Shown: positions 42,843-51,127 of the stretch, piece by piece
How positions within the stretch are numbered: position 1 is the first letter of the stretch
Layout: each line of letters starts with the position of its first letter
NCBI GenBank assembly: GCA_028868975.1
Contig: JAGWTM010000004.1
Coordinates: 1 to 51,188, forward strand
Origin: Actinomycetales bacterium
GTDB taxonomy: Bacteria; Actinomycetota; Actinomycetes; Actinomycetales; Microbacteriaceae
Reading direction: 5' to 3'
Length of the DNA: 51,188 nt
The notes under the pieces: generated by a model
Database searches by the model: none
Told to the model about the DNA's origin: nothing
The model's input: the letters and a program-made list of their open reading frames with translations, nothing else
Made by a program: the position numbers and the translations under genes

Positions 42843-43588
42843 TGGCTACCGCAACTGCAGCAACTGAGATCGGCGTAGTTCCGTCGTTCACTGTGACCCT
42901 GTTCGTGCGCCGATTCGACCCAGAGAGCGGCGAAGAAGCCCGCTGGCAGGACTTTGACGTGCAGGTTCACGGCACCGACCGCGTCCTGGATGCGTTGCAC
43001 AAAATCAAGTGGGAGGTTGACGGTTCGCTGACCTTCCGTCGTTCATGTGCTCACGGTGTTTGTGGTTCAGACGCTATGCGCATCAACGGTCGCAACCGCC
43101 TCGCCTGCAAGACCCTGATCAAGGACCTCGACATCACCCAGCCAATCTACGTTGAGCCAATCAAGGGTCTCACCGTCGAGAAGGACCTGGTCGTCGACAT
43201 GAACCCGTTCTATCAGGCCTACCGCGACATCAAGCCGTTCTTGATCGCCAGCGACAACCCAGACAAGGAACGCCTGCAGAGCCCTGAGGACCGCGAGCGC
43301 TTCGATGACACCACCAAGTGCATCCTTTGCGCCGCTTGCACCACCTCGTGCCCAGTGTTCTGGACCGACGGACAGTACTTCGGCCCAGCCGCAATCGTGA
43401 ACGCTCACCGCTTCATCTTCGACTCACGTGACGAAGCTGCCGATGTTCGCATCGACATCTTGAACGACAAAGAGGGCGTGTGGCGCTGCCGCACCACCTT
43501 CAACTGCACCGAGGCCTGCCCTCGAGGCATTCAGGTGACGAAGGCTATTGCGGAGGTGAAGCAGGCCATCCTGCGTGGCAAGCCGTAA
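42842..43588 (+). CDS. sdhB: Succinate dehydrogenase iron-sulfur subunit
   Basis: A 248-residue electron carrier from FAD to quinone. The [2Fe-2S] site is SCAHGVCGSDAM with RLAC, the [4Fe-4S] site CILCAACTTSCP, and the [3Fe-4S]/second site CRTTFNCTEACPRG. Length and motifs are complete. A second, decayed copy of its 3' end is found 107 bp downstream. Confidence 0.96.
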   Translation: MATATAATEIGVVPSFTVTLFVRRFDPESGEEARWQDFDVQVHGTDRVLDALHKIKWEVDGSLTFRRSCAHGVCGSDAMRINGRNRLACKTLIKDLDITQPIYVEPIKGLTVEKDLVVDMNPFYQAYRDIKPFLIASDNPDKERLQSPEDRERFDDTTKCILCAACTTSCPVFWTDGQYFGPAAIVNAHRFIFDSRDEAADVRIDILNDKEGVWRCRTTFNCTEACPRGIQVTKAIAEVKQAILRGKP

Positions 43589-43604
43589 GGCATGCCACCA
43601 GATA

Positions 43605-43695
43605 GCCGCTTCACCGACGCCTGCCCGAAACGCGAGGTTATCGCGTTGAGGACAGGGACTGCATGGTTCAGGCTATTCTTCGCGGAAAGCCGTAG
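43605..43695 (+). pseudogene. Decayed duplicate of the sdhB 3' end
   Basis: CACCGACGCCTGCCCG at 43612-43627 corresponds to the CACCGAGGCCTGCCC of sdhB (residues TEACP), and 43669-43695 encodes QAILRGKP followed by a stop, identical at protein level to the last eight residues of sdhB but with five synonymous changes. Between these the frame is broken. The pattern is that of an ancient partial tandem duplication rather than a recent assembly copy. No start codon or ribosome binding site makes it a gene. Confidence 0.7.
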
Positions 43696-43735
43696 GCTTT
43701 CTCGAAGCGCTTGCACTTTAGGCACAGCATATTCA

Positions 43736-43771
43736 AAACCGCAGATCCGACCGGGTCTGCGGTTTCTTTTT
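43736..43771 (+). terminator. Rho-independent terminator of the sdh operon
   Basis: AAACCGCAGA (43736-43745) pairs TCTGCGGTTT (43756-43765), with TCC and GGG closing a GACC loop, followed by CTTTTT. Confidence 0.9.
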
Positions 43772-43845
43772 GACCGATGCTGACCACAAACTGGGGATTT
43801 TCTGACAGTCCTCGCCGTCCGGAACTTTCAAGTCGGCCGCGGAGT

Positions 43846-43851
43846 TAACCT
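43846..43851 (+). promoter_or_regulatory. -10 box of a leaderless promoter for the Rieske protein
   Basis: TAACCT ends 6 nt before the ATG at 43858; no ribosome binding site intervenes. Confidence 0.55.
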
Positions 43852-43857
43852 GAGACC

Positions 43858-44319
43858 ATGACTGATACCGCACACGCCTGCAGCAACTGCTCACAACACG
43901 GCGAAGCCGAAAGACCAAACCGCGCCGACCTCACGCGACGCAAAGCGCTGGCGGCTTTTGGCGCTTTTCTTGGCAGCATCGGGCTCGCTACGGCAAGCGA
44001 AGCGGCTAATGCCGCAGCTAAGACCTACGTCGCGTGTAAGACGTCAAAAGTGCCGGTCAAGGGCGCATACCTAGCCAAGGTCGGTGGTCGCAGCATCCTG
44101 ATTACTCAGCCTAAAAAGGGTGTGTTTCGCGCCTTTGATCCGACCTGCACACACGCAGGCTGCCAGCTATCCGGCATGAGCGGAACCAACCTGGTGTGCA
44201 ACTGCCACGGTGCAACTTTCAGCTCTGACAGCGGTGCCCCAACCGGTGGTCCAGCCAATGTTGGGCTGGCCAAAATCAAGGTTGCCGTCGCAGCCGGCTC
44301 GGTGCGGGTCACTTTCTAG
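43858..44319 (+). CDS. Tat-exported Rieske [2Fe-2S] protein
   Basis: A 153-residue protein. Residues 8-11 (CSNC) precede a twin-arginine signal: LTRRKALAAFGAFLGSIGLA, cut near ASEA. The Rieske domain has CTHAGCQ and CNCHGATF, giving two Cys and two His ligands in the usual spacing, though the first box is CTHAGC rather than CTHLGC. It is a single-domain exported electron carrier, not part of a bc1 operon. No partner enzyme lies next to it. Folding before export with its cluster fits the Tat signal. The N-terminal CxxC before the signal is unusual. Confidence 0.85.
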   Translation: MTDTAHACSNCSQHGEAERPNRADLTRRKALAAFGAFLGSIGLATASEAANAAAKTYVACKTSKVPVKGAYLAKVGGRSILITQPKKGVFRAFDPTCTHAGCQLSGMSGTNLVCNCHGATFSSDSGAPTGGPANVGLAKIKVAVAAGSVRVTF

Positions 44320-44325
44320 ATTTCT

Positions 44326-44341
44326 GCGCAGAAGGCTGCGC
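44326..44341. terminator. Short hairpin between convergent Rieske and ptsI genes
   Basis: GCGCAG (44326-44331) and CTGCGC (44336-44341) with an AAGG loop in the 27 bp gap. No T-run on either side, so it is only a weak candidate terminator. Confidence 0.35.
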
Positions 44342-44346
44342 CTAAC

Positions 44347-45951
44347 TTAGAAGCCGAATGCGTCGGCCAGCAGGGTCATCCGCAGTTGCGGCAATAGCGC
44401 GGGCGAAGCCGACAGGCTATCGACGCCTAGCTCGATTAGGTGCTTTGCAGTAGTCGGATCGGCGGCGGCCTCACCGCAAACACTCACCGGTTTGCCTTTT
44501 CGATTCGCGGCGGCGATAACCCGCTCGATAGCCGCCATGACCTCGGGTTGGCGAGCATCGGCAATCGACGGTGTGCGGCCATCGCGGGCGGGTTCGTGAC
44601 GCGAGGCACCTAGAACGTACTGGGTCAGGTCGTTGGTGCCGATGCTCACGAAGTCGACCACGTCGAGAAGCTCATCCAGAACTGCCACCTCAGTCATTTC
44701 TGGAACCTCAATCATCACCCCAACGCGACTGTTGGCGACTCCCCCTTGGCTAGCCGGCACACCAAGACCGACCGAGTGAGCTAGCTCAACGAATTCACGT
44801 GCCTCGGTGACGTTCAGCACCATCGGCGCCATCACCCACAACTCGGTCTGGGTGTAGGTCCGACCGGCTTGAGCCAGCGCTGATAGCTGCGTTTCAAGCA
44901 CCTCGCGATTGGCTAGCAGAACCTGGAGTCCACGATTGGCGTAACGACCAGTTCCGGCCTCGCGCAGAAACGGAAGCGGTTTGTCGAGGTCCAGATCCAG
45001 CACACGGGCGATTACTCGTTTGCCCGGGAAACGGGCCACGAGCTTGATGTATTCAAAAACCTGCGAGTCAAACGTTGGTGGCTTCAACCGCCCCAAATAC
45101 AAAAGCTCGGTCCGGAACAGGCCAACACCCTGAGCGCCAGCCTTGAGGGCGGCCGCGCCTTCGAAACTTGAGCCCAAATTCGCATACAACTTGACCGGCA
45201 ATTCGGCATTAAGTTCATTCCAGTCCTCGCCCGTGGTGTGCCTCGGGATTGACGCTCTGCGGTAGTACTCGAGCTCATCCGCAGTCGGTTCAACAAACAC
45301 CTGCCCGCTGGTCGCATCAACCAGCAAAGCATCGCCGGTTCGAATTATGCCTGCGCCGATGGCCCCCATCACGGTCGGAAGGTTAGCCGCGCGGGCGATG
45401 ATCGCCGAGTGTGAGGTGGCTGTGCCCTCGATTGTGATGACTCCCAGCACTCGGTCGCGGCTGAGCTTTGCGGCGTCGACCGGTGACAGCGCTTCGGCAA
45501 CCAAAACGAAAGGCTCCGTCGGAAACTCGGGTTCAGCAACTCCCTCGATTTCGGCAATCACTCGGTCGGCGAGCGCATCCAAATCGCCGGCACGTTCGGC
45601 AAAATAGCCGCCAAGCTCGGTGAGTTTTCTCGCAAACTTCTTGAACGCACCGCGAACGGCCCGGGCCGCCGGTGAGCCTTCCGATAAATGCGCCTTTATC
45701 TCGTCAAAGAGCATCGGGTCGCGCAAAATCATGGCGAGCGCCTGCATCACCTCGGCGGCTGTGGATGAGACCGCGTCCGACTCAAGTTTCTCGGCTACCG
45801 CATCGAGTTTTTCGCGCATAGCGCCGAGGGTCAATCGGGCGAGCGGGGTGGTTAGCTCACTCACGCTCTGGCCGGGTTTGGTTAGCACAAAAGCTGGCCC
45901 GTAGGTCACTCCGGTGCCGACACCGGCTCCCACCAACACGCGCTTCGCCAT
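44347..45951 (-). CDS. ptsI: PTS enzyme I (phosphoenolpyruvate-protein phosphotransferase)
   Basis: A 534-residue enzyme that starts the PTS chain by transferring phosphate from PEP to HPr. The phospho-His lies in GTATSHSAIIARA, GLFRTELLYLGR is the PEP-binding segment, and VSVCGEAAADP has the catalytic Cys (usual form CGEMAGD, here with two changes). It is about 35 residues shorter than E. coli EI. No ptsH is near. A TAGACT box 6 nt before the ATG indicates a leaderless start. It would supply the orphan IIA/IIB at 30 kb. Confidence 0.93.
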   Translation of the reverse strand: MAKRVLVGAGVGTGVTYGPAFVLTKPGQSVSELTTPLARLTLGAMREKLDAVAEKLESDAVSSTAAEVMQALAMILRDPMLFDEIKAHLSEGSPAARAVRGAFKKFARKLTELGGYFAERAGDLDALADRVIAEIEGVAEPEFPTEPFVLVAEALSPVDAAKLSRDRVLGVITIEGTATSHSAIIARAANLPTVMGAIGAGIIRTGDALLVDATSGQVFVEPTADELEYYRRASIPRHTTGEDWNELNAELPVKLYANLGSSFEGAAALKAGAQGVGLFRTELLYLGRLKPPTFDSQVFEYIKLVARFPGKRVIARVLDLDLDKPLPFLREAGTGRYANRGLQVLLANREVLETQLSALAQAGRTYTQTELWVMAPMVLNVTEAREFVELAHSVGLGVPASQGGVANSRVGVMIEVPEMTEVAVLDELLDVVDFVSIGTNDLTQYVLGASRHEPARDGRTPSIADARQPEVMAAIERVIAAANRKGKPVSVCGEAAADPTTAKHLIELGVDSLSASPALLPQLRMTLLADAFGF

Positions 45952-45957
45952 TACTCA

Positions 45958-45963
45958 AGTCTA
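45958..45963 (-). promoter_or_regulatory. -10 box of a leaderless promoter for ptsI
   Basis: TAGACT on the minus strand, 6 nt from the ATG at 45951. It sits back to back with the xthA promoter in a 53 bp gap. Confidence 0.65.
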
Positions 45964-45991
45964 GGCTCGGGTGCCACCGCGCCAATCGGCT

Positions 45992-45997
45992 TACACT
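45992..45997 (+). promoter_or_regulatory. -10 box of a leaderless promoter for xthA
   Basis: TACACT ends 7 nt before the ATG at 46005. Confidence 0.6.
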
Positions 45998-46004
45998 TGA
46001 GCGC

Positions 46005-46826
46005 ATGTCAGTCAATGTCGTTACCATCAACGTCAACGGAGTTCGTGCCGCCTTTAGAAAAGGCATGGCCGACTGGATCACCGAGCACAAACCACAGATC
46101 GTGGCGTTGCAAGAAGTGCGTGCCGAAACCAAAGATCTGGAAGAGCTCTTTGCGACCACTGAAAGCGCCTATACCGATGGCGCTCAGTGGCACATCCTGC
46201 ACGATGCGGCATCCGCCAAGGGACGCGCCGGAGTTGCAGTTCTCAGTCGCGTTGCTCCGCTAGCGCACCGCACCACCCTGGGACCAGATGAGTTCGACAG
46301 CGCAGGTCGATGGCTAGAGGTCGACTTCGAAATCGATGGCAAAAACCTCACGGTAATCAGCACCTACGTGCACTCGGGCGAGGTAGACACCCCGAAGCAG
46401 GTCGAAAAATACAAATTTCTAGATGCCATGAAAGATCGGATGGCCGAGTTGATTGCTTCTGGTCGTCACGTGGTCGTGGTCGGCGATCTCAACGTGGGCC
46501 ACACCGAGTTGGACATCAAGAATTGGAAGGGCAACCTCAAGAATGCGGGCTTCCTGCCCGAGGAACGCGCTTACTTTGATGCGCTCATGAATGAGCAGGG
46601 TTGGATCGACGTTGGTCGAGCCGCGCACCCGGATGTGCCTGGCCCTTACACCTGGTGGTCGTTCCGCGGTCAAGCCTTTGATACCGATGCCGGTTGGCGC
46701 ATCGATTACCACCTGGCCACTCCGAAGTTGGCTGCCGGCGCCAAGAACTACACCGTGCACCGTGCACCTTCGTATGACACCCGCTGGACCGACCACTCTC
46801 CGGTCAGCGTCGACTACGACCTTTAA
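46005..46826 (+). CDS. xthA: Exodeoxyribonuclease III / AP endonuclease
   Basis: A 273-residue DNA repair enzyme. TINVNGVRAAF (metal Asn), VALQEVRAE (catalytic Glu), VVVGDLNVGHTELDI (Asp-x-Asn), and RWTDHSPVSVDYDL (Asp-His pair) are all present. Its stop codon overlaps the -10 box of trpS, which follows 9 bp later. Confidence 0.93.
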   Translation: MSVNVVTINVNGVRAAFRKGMADWITEHKPQIVALQEVRAETKDLEELFATTESAYTDGAQWHILHDAASAKGRAGVAVLSRVAPLAHRTTLGPDEFDSAGRWLEVDFEIDGKNLTVISTYVHSGEVDTPKQVEKYKFLDAMKDRMAELIASGRHVVVVGDLNVGHTELDIKNWKGNLKNAGFLPEERAYFDALMNEQGWIDVGRAAHPDVPGPYTWWSFRGQAFDTDAGWRIDYHLATPKLAAGAKNYTVHRAPSYDTRWTDHSPVSVDYDL

Positions 46827-46829
46827 ACT
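46824..46829 (+). promoter_or_regulatory. -10 box of a leaderless promoter for trpS
   Basis: TAAACT overlaps the xthA stop codon and ends 6 nt before the ATG at 46836. There is no room for a T-box leader. Confidence 0.6.
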
Positions 46830-46835
46830 GTTCCC

Positions 46836-47834
46836 ATGACAAAGCCAAACCTGCTCAGCGGAATGCAGCCGTCTGCCGGCTCACTTCACCTCGGAAACTA
46901 CCTTGGTGCGCTGGTCAACTGGACCAAAATGCAGGATGACTACAACGCTTTCTACTGTGTCGTTGATCTTCACGCGATCACCGTTCCGCAGGAACCGGCG
47001 CAGCTGCGTCAGAACACCCGGATCACCGCGGCCCAGTACCTCGCGGCCGGAATCGACCCTGAGAAGTCGGCCCTGTTCGTGCAATCGCATGTTCCGGCCC
47101 ATGCGCAACTGGCCTGGGTTCTGAATTGCATTACCGGTTTTGGCGAAGCCGGACGCATGACCCAGTTCAAAGACAAGACTCAAAAGGGTGGCACCGAGAA
47201 CGCATCCGTTGGATTGTTCACCTACCCGGTTCTTCAGGCGGCGGACATTTTGCTCTACCAACCAAAGGCGGTTCCGGTTGGCGAAGATCAGCGCCAACAC
47301 CTCGAACTGACCCGAGACCTGGCCACTCGGTTCAACAGTCGTTTCGGTGAAACTTTTGTAATTCCCGAGGCTGTGATTCTGAAAGAGACAGCCAAGATTT
47401 ACGACCTTCAAAACCCGACCGCAAAGATGTCAAAGTCAGGCGACCCAAAGGGACTCGTCAACATCATGGATGACAGCTCAGTGATCACAAAAAAGATCAA
47501 GTCTGCGGTGACCGACCTCGACGGCACCATCCGCTTTGACCGCGAGAACAAGCCGGGAGTCTCAAACCTGCTCGGCATCTACTCGGCAATCACCGGTGAG
47601 AGCATCGAATCCCTCGAGGAACGGTTTGAAGGTGCCGGCTACGGCGCGCTGAAGGGTGAATTGGTCGAGGTAGTTTTGTCGCGCATCGAGCCGATTCGCA
47701 ACCGAGCCGAGGAGTTACTCAGTGATCCGGCCGAACTCGATCGGTTGCTGGCGAAGGGCGCCGAAAAGGCTAACGAGGTTGCTGAGCAAACCTTGGCTAA
47801 GGTCTATGACCGCATCGGCTTCATCAAGGCATGA
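46836..47834 (+). CDS. trpS: Tryptophanyl-tRNA synthetase
   Basis: A 332-residue class I synthetase. [14 protein letters not shown] is the HIGH-type motif, [16 protein letters not shown] binds tryptophan/ATP, and [12 protein letters not shown] is KMSKS. Length is standard. The GH125 gene starts 4 bp after its stop, so the two are probably one transcript. Confidence 0.96.
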   Translation: MTKPNLLSGMQPSAGSLHLGNYLGALVNWTKMQDDYNAFYCVVDLHAITVPQEPAQLRQNTRITAAQYLAAGIDPEKSALFVQSHVPAHAQLAWVLNCITGFGEAGRMTQFKDKTQKGGTENASVGLFTYPVLQAADILLYQPKAVPVGEDQRQHLELTRDLATRFNSRFGETFVIPEAVILKETAKIYDLQNPTAKMSKSGDPKGLVNIMDDSSVITKKIKSAVTDLDGTIRFDRENKPGVSNLLGIYSAITGESIESLEERFEGAGYGALKGELVEVVLSRIEPIRNRAEELLSDPAELDRLLAKGAEKANEVAEQTLAKVYDRIGFIKA

Positions 47835-47838
47835 GGCC

Positions 47839-49092
47839 ATGAAGGCAAAAGCAGCCTTCGAATTACCTCTGGGCATTCGGGACTACCTCGACAAGGCTCC
47901 TGATTTATCTCGCTCGATTGCAACCAAAGCGCTCGTAAATCTTTTTCAGCACGCCTGCATTGATAGACCCGATGGTTCGGTGTTCGTTCAAACGGGCGAT
48001 ATTCCGGCGATGTGGATTCGTGATTCCAGTTGGCAGGTATGGCCCCTCATTCGGTTTGCCGATGACCCGTTCATCTTGACGCTGATTGAGGGCGTGATCA
48101 AGGCACAGGTTCAATTCCTAACCATCGACCCGTATGCGAATGCCTTCAACATCGAACCAAATGGAAGGTGTTGGCATAAGGATTTCGAGGATCAATCCCT
48201 GTGGGTATTCGAACGCAAGTGGGAACTTGATTCAGTAACGGGCTTCCTTCAGCTCTCGTTAGATCTAGCCGACAAAATTGAGTCCTCATCGCATCTCGAT
48301 ACACAGTGGTGGTCACTTGCCGATGCGCTTGTCGATGTTTTGGCCGCTGAGACCGAGCATGACCCTAAGTCTTATAACTTCTGGCGCGAAGGCGCCCCGG
48401 ATCACGACCATCTATCCAACGGTGGCCGCGGTGCCGAGTTCGCGAATTGCGGCTTGATTTGGAGCGCTTTCAGGCCAAGCGACGATGCCTGTGTGCTCCC
48501 TTTCAACATTCCAGCAAACCTGCACGCTGTGGAAGTCTTGAAACGCCTGGCTGAGCGGGCGAACGGATTGCGACCCAGTCTCGCGAGCCGATCGTTGGCC
48601 TTGGCTTCCAAAATCGAACGGGGTATTGAGCAATTCGCGATTGTTCGACTCGAGCAGCATGACATCCTGGCCTACGAGGTCGACGGACTCGGCAATCACG
48701 TCCTGATGGATGACGCCAATTACCCAAGTCTGTTGTCGATACCGATGTTCACGGCTCAAAACCCGGGAGCCTATTCGGCCACGCGCCAATTTGCTCTGAG
48801 CAGCAGCAACCCCTGGTTTTTCTCTGGCACCAAGCTGTCTGGCATAGGCAGCCCACACACCGGGCAAGGACGCGTCTGGCCGTTGGCAGTTGCGGTTCAG
48901 GGGATTACTGCGGAAACTGCTTCCGAGGCCATCGAGTGCGAGACCGCCATTGCCCAGTCAGTTACCGCCGATCTGCACATTCACGAGTCGGTTGACAAAG
49001 ACAATGCCGAGAATTTCACCAGAGAGTGGTTCAACTGGGCTGAAATGACTTTCGTTGAGCTAGTTTTTCGCAACGTCGAACGCTGGTTCTAA
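47839..49092 (+). CDS. Glycoside hydrolase family 125 protein (exo-alpha-1,6-mannosidase-like)
   Basis: A 417-residue protein. TGDIPAMWIRDSSWQVWP (about residues 52-69), DDANYPSLLSIP and SGIGSPHTGQGRVWPL are family signatures, including the acidic residues of the inverting (alpha/alpha)6 barrel. GH125 enzymes remove terminal alpha-1,6-mannose. No signal peptide, so it would act in the cytosol on imported or recycled mannosides. The frame is open to 47722 inside trpS; the ATG at 47839 follows the trpS stop and begins the family domain. Codon use looks more AT-tolerant than its neighbours, which may mean transfer. Substrate is unproven. Confidence 0.88.
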   Translation: MKAKAAFELPLGIRDYLDKAPDLSRSIATKALVNLFQHACIDRPDGSVFVQTGDIPAMWIRDSSWQVWPLIRFADDPFILTLIEGVIKAQVQFLTIDPYANAFNIEPNGRCWHKDFEDQSLWVFERKWELDSVTGFLQLSLDLADKIESSSHLDTQWWSLADALVDVLAAETEHDPKSYNFWREGAPDHDHLSNGGRGAEFANCGLIWSAFRPSDDACVLPFNIPANLHAVEVLKRLAERANGLRPSLASRSLALASKIERGIEQFAIVRLEQHDILAYEVDGLGNHVLMDDANYPSLLSIPMFTAQNPGAYSATRQFALSSSNPWFFSGTKLSGIGSPHTGQGRVWPLAVAVQGITAETASEAIECETAIAQSVTADLHIHESVDKDNAENFTREWFNWAEMTFVELVFRNVERWF

Positions 49093-49123
49093 ACCCGCGT
49101 TCGCTGAGAGCATCCTGCGAGGG

Positions 49124-49153
49124 TTGGATGCGCCGCGCATCCCGTGGGACAAT
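49124..49153 (+). promoter_or_regulatory. Candidate promoter of the riboflavin operon
   Basis: TTGGAT (49124-49129) and GACAAT (49148-49153) are 18 bp apart, and the FMN aptamer starts about 13 bp after. A 7 bp hairpin, GGATGCG with CGCATCC (49126-49142), overlaps the -35 and may end the trpS transcript. Confidence 0.45.
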
Positions 49154-49165
49154 AGTGGGGCAACA

Positions 49166-49325
49166 AGTTCTTCGGGGTCAGTGAAAATCTGAGCCGGCGG
49201 TGAGAGTCCGCGACCCGACGCTTCGATGCCCGAGCCGAAATCTCTTTCGAATCGGGTTGAACAGGCGGCGGTTGAGCTGGTGAAATTCCAGCACCGACGG
49301 TTAAAGTCCGGATGGGAGAAGAATC
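49166..49325 (+). promoter_or_regulatory. FMN riboswitch (RFN element)
   Basis: The closing stem TTCTTC (49168-49173) pairs GAAGAA (49317-49322). In order, GGGGTCAGTGAAAATCTGA, GCCGGCGGTGAGAGTCCGCG, then after a variable arm GGTGAAATTCCAGCACCGACGG and AGTCCGGATGGGAGAAGA-type sequence (given in part) match the conserved RFN arms. The element senses FMN and turns off the riboflavin genes that follow. Downstream, 49328-49377 carries two mutually exclusive hairpins and no T-run, so control is probably of translation or Rho-dependent. Confidence 0.95.
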
Positions 49326-49327
49326 GA

Positions 49328-49377
49328 CGGCAGCTTTGTTCGCGCGCAAGCGTGTTCCTTAGGCTGCCGCGCAGCCT
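49328..49377 (+). promoter_or_regulatory. Expression platform of the FMN riboswitch
   Basis: CGGCAGC (49328-49334) pairs GCTGCCG (49363-49369); alternatively AGGCTGC (49361-49367) pairs GCAGCCT (49371-49377). The two cannot form together. The remaining 89 bp before ribD hold the GAAGGG site near 49456 and no other clear element. Confidence 0.55.
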
Positions 49378-49466
49378 CGTCGCCTAGCGGCCGAGGCCTC
49401 CTGTCGCCCCTGGCGCTCGTTGCCTGGCAATCCACCGATTGTCCAGAGGTCGAGTGAAGGGCACAA

Positions 49467-50525
49467 ATGCTCAACCCGCAGCAGTACGACGAAGCGATGC
49501 ATCGCGCGCTCGTGCTAGCCGAGAACGGCCCTGCCTGGGGCGTGAACCCGCAGGTCGGCGCCGTCATTCTTGACGCCAAAAACCGCATCATCGGCGAAGG
49601 CTGGCACAAGGGTTCCGGCACTCCACACGCCGAAGTAATGGCGCTCGAGGCCGCGACAAACGCATCCGGTGGTCGACTGCCGGCCGGTTGCACCGCGGTG
49701 GTCACCCTCGAACCTTGCAACCACACCGGCAAAACTGGCCCATGTGCCCAGGCGCTCATCGCGGCCGGCATCGAACGAGTCGTATATGCATCGAGCGACC
49801 CCGGCGTCGCCTCGGCAGGAGGAGCCGAAACCCTCCGAAATGCCGGCATCGAAACCTACGGTTCACTGCTTGTCGATCACGCGGATGAGCTAATTCGCCC
49901 CTGGGCCAACTCGATCCGCCTTGGTCGACCACACGTGACCCTCAAGTGGGCCGCCAGTTTGGACGGCCGAACCGCAGCCGATGATGGCAGCAGCAAATGG
50001 ATCAGCGGGCCTGAATCGCGCCAGGATTCACACTTTAGGCGCTCACGCCAAGACGCCATCCTTGCCGGCACCGGCACCATCATCGCCGACGACGCCGAAC
50101 TTACCGCTCGCTACGCAGACGGCAGTTACTACGAACACCAGCCGCTGCGGGTCATCCTCGGCGAGCGCGACTTGCCGAGCACCGCTCGTGTGTTCAATGA
50201 CGCCGCCGAAACCGTTCAGCTAGCCACCCGAGACATCAAGGCTGCGCTGCACGAACTCTTCGATCGCGGCGTGCGCCGAGTATGGGTCGAGGGTGGCCCG
50301 ACCGTGGCGAGCGAATTTGCCAGGCTCGGACTCTTCGACGAGGTCATCGTGTATGTGGCACCGATGTTACTTGGCGGAGGCCAAAGCGCTCTGCGCGACA
50401 TCGGGGTGCCAAACATCGGCGACGCGCACCACCTTCGGCTCGTCGAACATCAACGTCTGGGTAACGACATCATGCTTCGCGCTCTGCGCATACCAACCGA
50501 TAGCAACACCGAAAGCGAGAACTAA
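49467..50525 (+). CDS. ribD: Bifunctional diaminohydroxyphosphoribosylaminopyrimidine deaminase / reductase
   Basis: A 352-residue enzyme for steps two and three of riboflavin synthesis. The deaminase half has GTPHAEVMAL (His and Glu) and LEPCNHTGKTGPC (zinc cysteines). The reductase half has VTLKWAASLDGRTA, SGPESRQDSHFRR and RVWVEGGPTVASEF. ATG at 49467 with GAAGGG upstream. First gene after the FMN riboswitch. Confidence 0.95.
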   Translation: MLNPQQYDEAMHRALVLAENGPAWGVNPQVGAVILDAKNRIIGEGWHKGSGTPHAEVMALEAATNASGGRLPAGCTAVVTLEPCNHTGKTGPCAQALIAAGIERVVYASSDPGVASAGGAETLRNAGIETYGSLLVDHADELIRPWANSIRLGRPHVTLKWAASLDGRTAADDGSSKWISGPESRQDSHFRRSRQDAILAGTGTIIADDAELTARYADGSYYEHQPLRVILGERDLPSTARVFNDAAETVQLATRDIKAALHELFDRGVRRVWVEGGPTVASEFARLGLFDEVIVYVAPMLLGGGQSALRDIGVPNIGDAHHLRLVEHQRLGNDIMLRALRIPTDSNTESEN

Positions 50526-51127
50526 TGTTCACCGGAATTATCGAAGAACTTGGACGAGTTGCCGCTATCGAACCGCAAACAGATGCGATTCGGCTAACCA
50601 TCGAGGGTCCGCTAGCGGTCAGCGATGCCAACCGCGGCGACTCGATCAGCGTCAACGGCGTCTGCCTGACCGCGATTGAAATCGACGGAGACACTTTCAC
50701 CGCAGACGTCATGCGCGAAACCCTGAACCGCACCGCGCTCGGCAACCTGAACGTCGGCGACCCGGTGAACCTCGAGCGCGCTATGAACGCGGCAACCCGA
50801 TTTGGCGGTCACGTGGTGCAGGGCCACGTTGACGGCGTTGGTGAGATCATCAGCCGTGAACCAAGTGACAACTGGGAATGGGTACGAGTCCAGATTCCGG
50901 TCGAACTGAGCCGTTACGTGGTGCTGAAGGGTTCGATCACCATCGATGGCGTCTCGCTCACCGTGAACGAACTGAGCGATGACTTCGTTGGAGTCAGCCT
51001 GATTCCAGAAACTCTGCGACTAACCACTCTCGGCTCGAAGCGAGTCGGCGACAAGGTCAACATCGAAGTCGATGTCATGGCTAAACACATCGAACGCCTG
51101 CTTGAGGCAAGAAACGGACACATCTAA
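50525..51127 (+). CDS. ribE: Riboflavin synthase alpha subunit
   Basis: A 200-residue enzyme joining two lumazines to give riboflavin. It has two similar beta-barrels: MFTGIIEELGRV and SVNGVCLTA in the first, HVVQGHVDGVGEI and TIDGVSLTVNEL in the second. The start overlaps the ribD stop by one base (TAATG), and the stop overlaps the next ATG in the same way. Confidence 0.95.
   Translation: MFTGIIEELGRVAAIEPQTDAIRLTIEGPLAVSDANRGDSISVNGVCLTAIEIDGDTFTADVMRETLNRTALGNLNVGDPVNLERAMNAATRFGGHVVQGHVDGVGEIISREPSDNWEWVRVQIPVELSRYVVLKGSITIDGVSLTVNELSDDFVGVSLIPETLRLTTLGSKRVGDKVNIEVDVMAKHIERLLEARNGHI

Noticed and set aside
43592-43783. 63-codon open frame after sdhB
   Set aside because: Its similarity to SdhB is limited to the TDACP segment, then it leaves the frame of the duplicated tail and runs through the terminator. 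It is better read as a pseudogene remnant.
46827-46835. T-box or attenuator upstream of trpS
   Set aside because: Only 9 bp separate xthA from trpS and the -10 box fills them.
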